From: Euperipatoides rowelli
Lineage: Eukaryota > Onychophora > Udeonychophora > Euonychophora > Peripatopsidae
Reading direction: 5' to 3' (one strand)
Length of the DNA stretch: 10,516 nt
Assembly: GCA_003024985.2 (NCBI GenBank)
Contig: PXIH01S0017569.1
The translations under genes and the position numbers were made by a program. The notes under the pieces were generated by a model. That model did not search any database, was not told where the DNA came from, and worked only from the letters and a program-made list of their open reading frames with translations. Position 1 is the stretch's first letter. Each line of letters opens with the position of its first letter. Below are positions 7,398-10,516 of this stretch, one piece after another.

Positions 7398-9703
7398 ATG
7401 CACATTTTGTTAAAAATATATTTAAAGATGCAAAGCACATATATAAAACATATCTCAAAGATATTGTTGATATGAACAATTGAACATCACTGAAAAGGAG
7501 GATGCCGAGCATTCATTAGCTCTCGAATGCAAGCTTTGTGAACATGAGTTCACAGAAAATAACTGGAAAGTAAAAGATCATTGTCGTAATCAGGGGAGTA
7601 TTAGGGCACCCTCTGTAATAAGTGTAATTTAAGGTTCGTACAGCCAAATTATATCCCATCATTTTCCATAACTATTCCCATTATGATGGCCATCTTTTTG
7701 TTAAGGCTTTAGCATCAAAGGAAAATCCTGGAGATATTTCAGTTATCCTTCAAACCGAGATGTATATTTCTTTAAGTAAAGATGTATCGTGCGATTAGGG
7801 TAAAAAATTCATATTACGATTCAGACAGTTGCTGGTTCCTATCTTCTAGCTTATCAAGCATAGCAGAGAGATTAGAACCTGAACAGTTTGTGGTCACAAT
7901 GCGAAATTTCTCTGACAAGACTACACATAGACTTATTTTAAGAAAGGGAGTATTTCCGTGCAGTATATCGATAATATGAGTCGATATATGGAACATCAGT
8001 TACCGCCTCAAGATGAATTTTATTCTGATTTATCTGATGCCCATATTTCAGATACTGAATATCAACATGCTTACGAAGTGTGGTATATATTTAATATACA
8101 AACACTAGGTGAGTATAGAGATTTGTATCTAAAATGTGATGTTTTGATTTTAGCAGATATTTTTGAGCAGTTTAGACGGACCCTGCAAAAACATTATAAA
8201 CTCGACCCGGTACACTTCTTTACTGCTCCAGGATTGTCATGGTGTGTGATGCTAAAGTACACAAATGTTAAATTACAGCTCTTAGAGGATTGAAATGATC
8301 CTGTACCTTGAACATGGGATATGCGGTGGCATATCCCAAGTCTTTTACCGATATGCAAAGGTGAACAATCAATATATGGATTCTCATGATGCCACCCAAC
8401 CCATTAATTACCTCATTTATTTTGATGTAAATAATTTGTATGGGTGGTCCATGAAGCAGCATCTCCCCATGGACACTTTAAATGGTTAAGTGAGGACCAA
8501 ATCCTCAATCTAAACATGACTACCCACCCTGAAAATGACCCGACCGATTACTTTTTTTAAGTCGACTTGGACTACACCCATAAACTGCATAAAGCCCATA
8601 ATGACTTTCCACTAGCCCCACTTAGTGAACTAGTGGATAAGTCATGGTCATCACCACATCTCGGTGAGAATTACAAATCTTGCAGGATTAAAAAAACTAT
8701 AAACAACACTATATCCTAAAAGAAAATCTATTGTACACTATATGACCCTCAAGCTATATTTGGAATTTGTGCTCAAAGTTATTAAAGGTCATAGAGTACT
8801 TTCCTTCTCCCAGTGCCTGTGGTTGAGTATGCACATTACCCTCAATACCACACTAAGACAGAAGGCTACCGATGAGTTCGGTGGAGACTTATATAAGCTC
8901 ATGAATAATTCTGTCTTTGGTAAGATGATGGAGTCTGTAAGACACCATCAAAATATAGTCTTGTGTGCTGACTGGGAGAAATTGTGAAAACAAATCACAA
9001 AACAAAGTTTCAAATATACAAACATTTTTTATGAAAACCTTGCAGTGGCGCATCTTCATAGAGAGTGTATTCTTTTTGATAAACCCATCTACATTAGAAT
9101 GGCAATCCAACATTTGGGTAAGTTTAAAGTTTATGATTTTCATTACAATGTAATGGTACCCAAGTATCAAAGAAACGTAAAAGTCCTCTATCATTATACA
9201 GATTCTTTTATGTATCAAATACATACAAAAAATGTATATCATGTTATGACTGTTGCACCTTTCTCAGACAACTTTGGTACTTCAAATTATCCATTCCCTA
9301 ATAGATATAATATCACCCTTGGACAAAATAGGCTAGAGCTAGGCTTCATAAAAGATGAGAATAAAGGCTAAATTATGATGGAATTATTGGATTAAGAAGT
9401 AAGATATATTGTATAAAAGTGTTGGGGGAGCCCTTAACTAAAAAAATAAAAGGAATCAGTAAATCAATCATTAGGAACAAGATTAGTTTTGAGGATTTTC
9501 AAGCATGTATATTTGATAGTAAAGTTAACTACCAAAATGTAGTTTCTATACAATCCAATAGACATGACTTACATACCTTCAAAACTAACAAGTAAGCACT
9601 CTGTCCACTAGATGATAAAAAATTCATTCTAGCGGATGGAGTGACCTGCCTGAGTTACAGGCATAAATTTTTACGAACTAAACTAAATAACCCTCCAACA
9701 TAA
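7398..9703 (+). pseudogene. Protein-primed family B DNA polymerase, 3' part (broken, catalytic motif C mutated)
   Basis: This continues the polymerase after the nested transposon. In order: a second zinc motif, ECKLCEHEFT then DHCRNQG (Cys at 7528 and 7537, His/Cys at 7579-7584), resembling the endonuclease VII type HNH/zinc segment of these proteins; Exo II HNYSHYD at 7667; SDSCWFLSSSL; Exo III Y-x3-D in DLYLKCDVLILAD (Tyr 8126, Asp 8138); FFTAPGLSW; GGISQ at 8325 and RYAKVNN; motif A DVNNLYGWSM at 8424; FPLAPLSE; motif B KLMNNSVFGK at 8895; motif C YTDS at 9195-9206, where the family has DTDS; and the C-terminal IGLRSKIYCIKVLGEP and FILADGVTCLSYRHK. The last frame, 9380-9703, has 107 codons with one stop at 9593 and ends at TAA 9701-9703. 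Stops or frame changes also occur at 7481, about 7800, 8291, 8487, 8558 and 9369. It is a clear fossil. Confidence 0.9.
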
Positions 9704-9744
9704 TTTTGTTCTTTATTTCTCTTTCATGTTCTCCTATTTTTTAG
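9704..9744 (+). other. Strong splice-acceptor-like tract
   Basis: Directly after the polymerase stop a long pyrimidine-rich run ends in CTATTTTTTAG at 9744. It matches a 3' splice site well. No matching donor could be assigned, so whether it is used is unknown. Confidence 0.4.
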
Positions 9745-9864
9745 TATGACATTAAAGAAGGGGTATATGCAGAGATCGTGTTAACGCATCTAAACGCATA
9801 TTTCATGCATAAAAAAATGGAAAAACCCGCCAAAAAATGTTGGATGTGTATTCGCAAGCATTAA
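9745..9864 (+). CDS. Short open segment after the acceptor, possible last exon (39 codons)
   Basis: The frame starting at the base after the acceptor is open for 39 codons to TAA at 9862-9864. It begins YDIKEGVYAEIVLTHLNAYF and ends KKCWMCIRKH, with a CxxC pair followed by a His. It does not begin with ATG, so if real it is a 3' exon rather than a gene on its own. The composition looks protein-like and basic at the end, but I do not recognise it, and 39 codons can be open by chance. Confidence 0.25.
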   Translation, partial: YDIKEGVYAEIVLTHLNAYFMHKKMEKPAKKCWMCIRKH

Positions 9865-9949
9865 AAAAAAAGAAAAAAAAGTCCAATAAGAGATTAAAAT
9901 AGCTGTACATCAACACACAGGGATTCATTCCACAAGAAAGCATGGACTA

Positions 9950-10209
9950 AATAAATGTTTTGGTTATTTTGTATGTCAATTTAATATAAATGATTTTAAT
10001 CAAGTAAAAATCATTTAACTTTGAACTCAAAATGTCAAATTATTCTTAAAAAAAATATTGACGTGATTAAATAATAATATTGTGCAATCAAGTAAAAAGA
10101 ACTGTGTGATAAATAAAAAGCTTCATTTACTTTTACTGACGACTGTGTTACCCAGAATTCTTCTCATTTCTAGTCCTTTTTATTATTTTATGGGAATAAA
10201 GAAAATAAA
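9950..10209 (+). terminator. Cluster of AATAAA polyadenylation signals
   Basis: AATAAA occurs at 9950-9955, 10112-10117, 10195-10200 and 10204-10209, downstream of the polymerase gene and the possible 3' exon. The position suits transcript ends, but AT-rich DNA produces this word often, so individual sites are unproven. Confidence 0.3.
9987..10017. repeat. Perfect 11-bp-stem hairpin
   Basis: TAAATGATTTT at 9987-9997 pairs with AAAATCATTTA at 10007-10017 around a 9-base loop that contains AATCAAGTA. Confidence 0.6.
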
Positions 10210-10418
10210 TATTGTGCATATATAAAAAGTAAATTCAGTAGGTCTTTATTCTTTAAAATCCTAGCCTATTAAGGATTTTAATTACAATACTACCGTATAC
10301 CTGATTAAATGAACTAATAAATTAATATAAAGTCATTAATTCTCAGCCCTTCAAAAAGAAAAAAATTCAAACGCTAATGATCTTTCAAGTACAACACTTT
10401 ATGTGGTCATGTGAGTAA

Positions 10419-10428
10419 AGCCTATAAA
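10419..10428 (+). promoter_or_regulatory. TATA-like word matching the second promoter
   Basis: AGCCTATAAA at 10419-10428 is identical to 2394-2403 at the TATA box of the second promoter. No CCAAT array precedes it and the window ends before any start codon could be judged, so this is only a hint of another gene to the right. Confidence 0.25.
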
Positions 10429-10516
10429 GCCTTTCCAATATCCATGATGTAATTGGTCAAGAAAGACATCAACATACATCCTTTCAAAGCCTTTACATCA
10501 CTGTGAAAATAAAAAA

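Larger units (their letters stand above)
9865..10516. other. AT-rich stretch without a recognisable gene
   Basis: No coding signal seen on either strand. It carries AATAAA words at 9950, 10112, 10195 and 10204, a hairpin at 9987-10017, and the 13-base word AATCAAGTAAAAA twice (9998 and 10086). Confidence 0.5.

Noticed and set aside
8268-9242. Minus-strand ORFs at 8268-8462 and 8889-9242
   Set aside because: The opposite strand holds recognisable polymerase motifs A, B and C in the same stretch, so these are antisense shadows.
1-10516. Complete Polinton or adintovirus
   Set aside because: No integrase, packaging ATPase, protease or capsid gene and no outer terminal inverted repeats were found in the window. 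Only the polymerase and a possible companion gene are supported.
1-10516. tRNA, rRNA or other structured RNA genes
   Set aside because: No A/B box pairs with a cloverleaf and no rRNA-like conserved stretch was recognised by eye. The hairpins seen are short and isolated.

Overview
The window looks like AT-rich, non-coding-dominated animal (metazoan) nuclear DNA. It has eukaryotic splice consensus sites with long pyrimidine tracts, CCAAT plus TATA promoters, AATAAA signals, minisatellites, and decayed mobile elements nested in one another. I see nothing bacterial and cannot name the species. Everything below comes from reading the sequence; family assignments rest on recalled motifs and no search was run.

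Layout. Bases 1-148 hold nothing I can identify. Bases 150-645 are a diverged minisatellite rich in AGGTCA and ACTTCCGG-type words, with a 47-bp near-perfect hairpin at 239-285. Bases 750-917 look like a promoter: paired inverted CCAAT boxes, a CRE-like palindrome and a TATA box. This leads into a broken gene of unknown function (1023-2219) with a probable 135-bp intron, an acidic segment and a Pro/Ser/Thr-rich segment. Bases 2277-2403 look like a second promoter, with one reverse and three evenly spaced forward CCAAT boxes and a TATA box. It is followed by an intact 69-codon ORF with one predicted membrane segment (2461-2670).

From about 2822 to 9703 lies the wreck of one large gene: a protein-primed family B DNA polymerase of the type carried by Polinton/Maverick and adintovirus-like elements in animal genomes. 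A disordered acidic/proline-rich N-terminal extension is followed by a C2HC zinc finger, the exonuclease motifs, a second zinc motif, and polymerase motifs A, B and C. It carries many frameshifts and stops, and its catalytic motif C reads YTDS instead of DTDS, so it is a fossil.

The polymerase gene is split at about 4884/7398 by a separate 2.5-kb DNA transposon with inverted ends of about 66-77 bp. Removing the insert rejoins the polymerase reading frame. The insert holds a decayed minus-strand transposase-like gene (about 6540-5240), a five-copy 46-bp tandem array and several small palindromes.

After the polymerase stop there is a very strong splice-acceptor-like tract (9704-9744) and a 39-codon open stretch ending in a CxxC motif. 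The rest, to 10516, is AT-rich with several AATAAA signals, one hairpin and a TATA-like word resembling that of the second promoter. No capsid, ATPase, protease or integrase gene is seen, so this is at most part of the original element. Most interesting are the nested insertion, the SUMO-interaction-like motifs and SILKP motif shared by the unknown gene and the polymerase N-terminus, and the similar promoter architecture in front of both.
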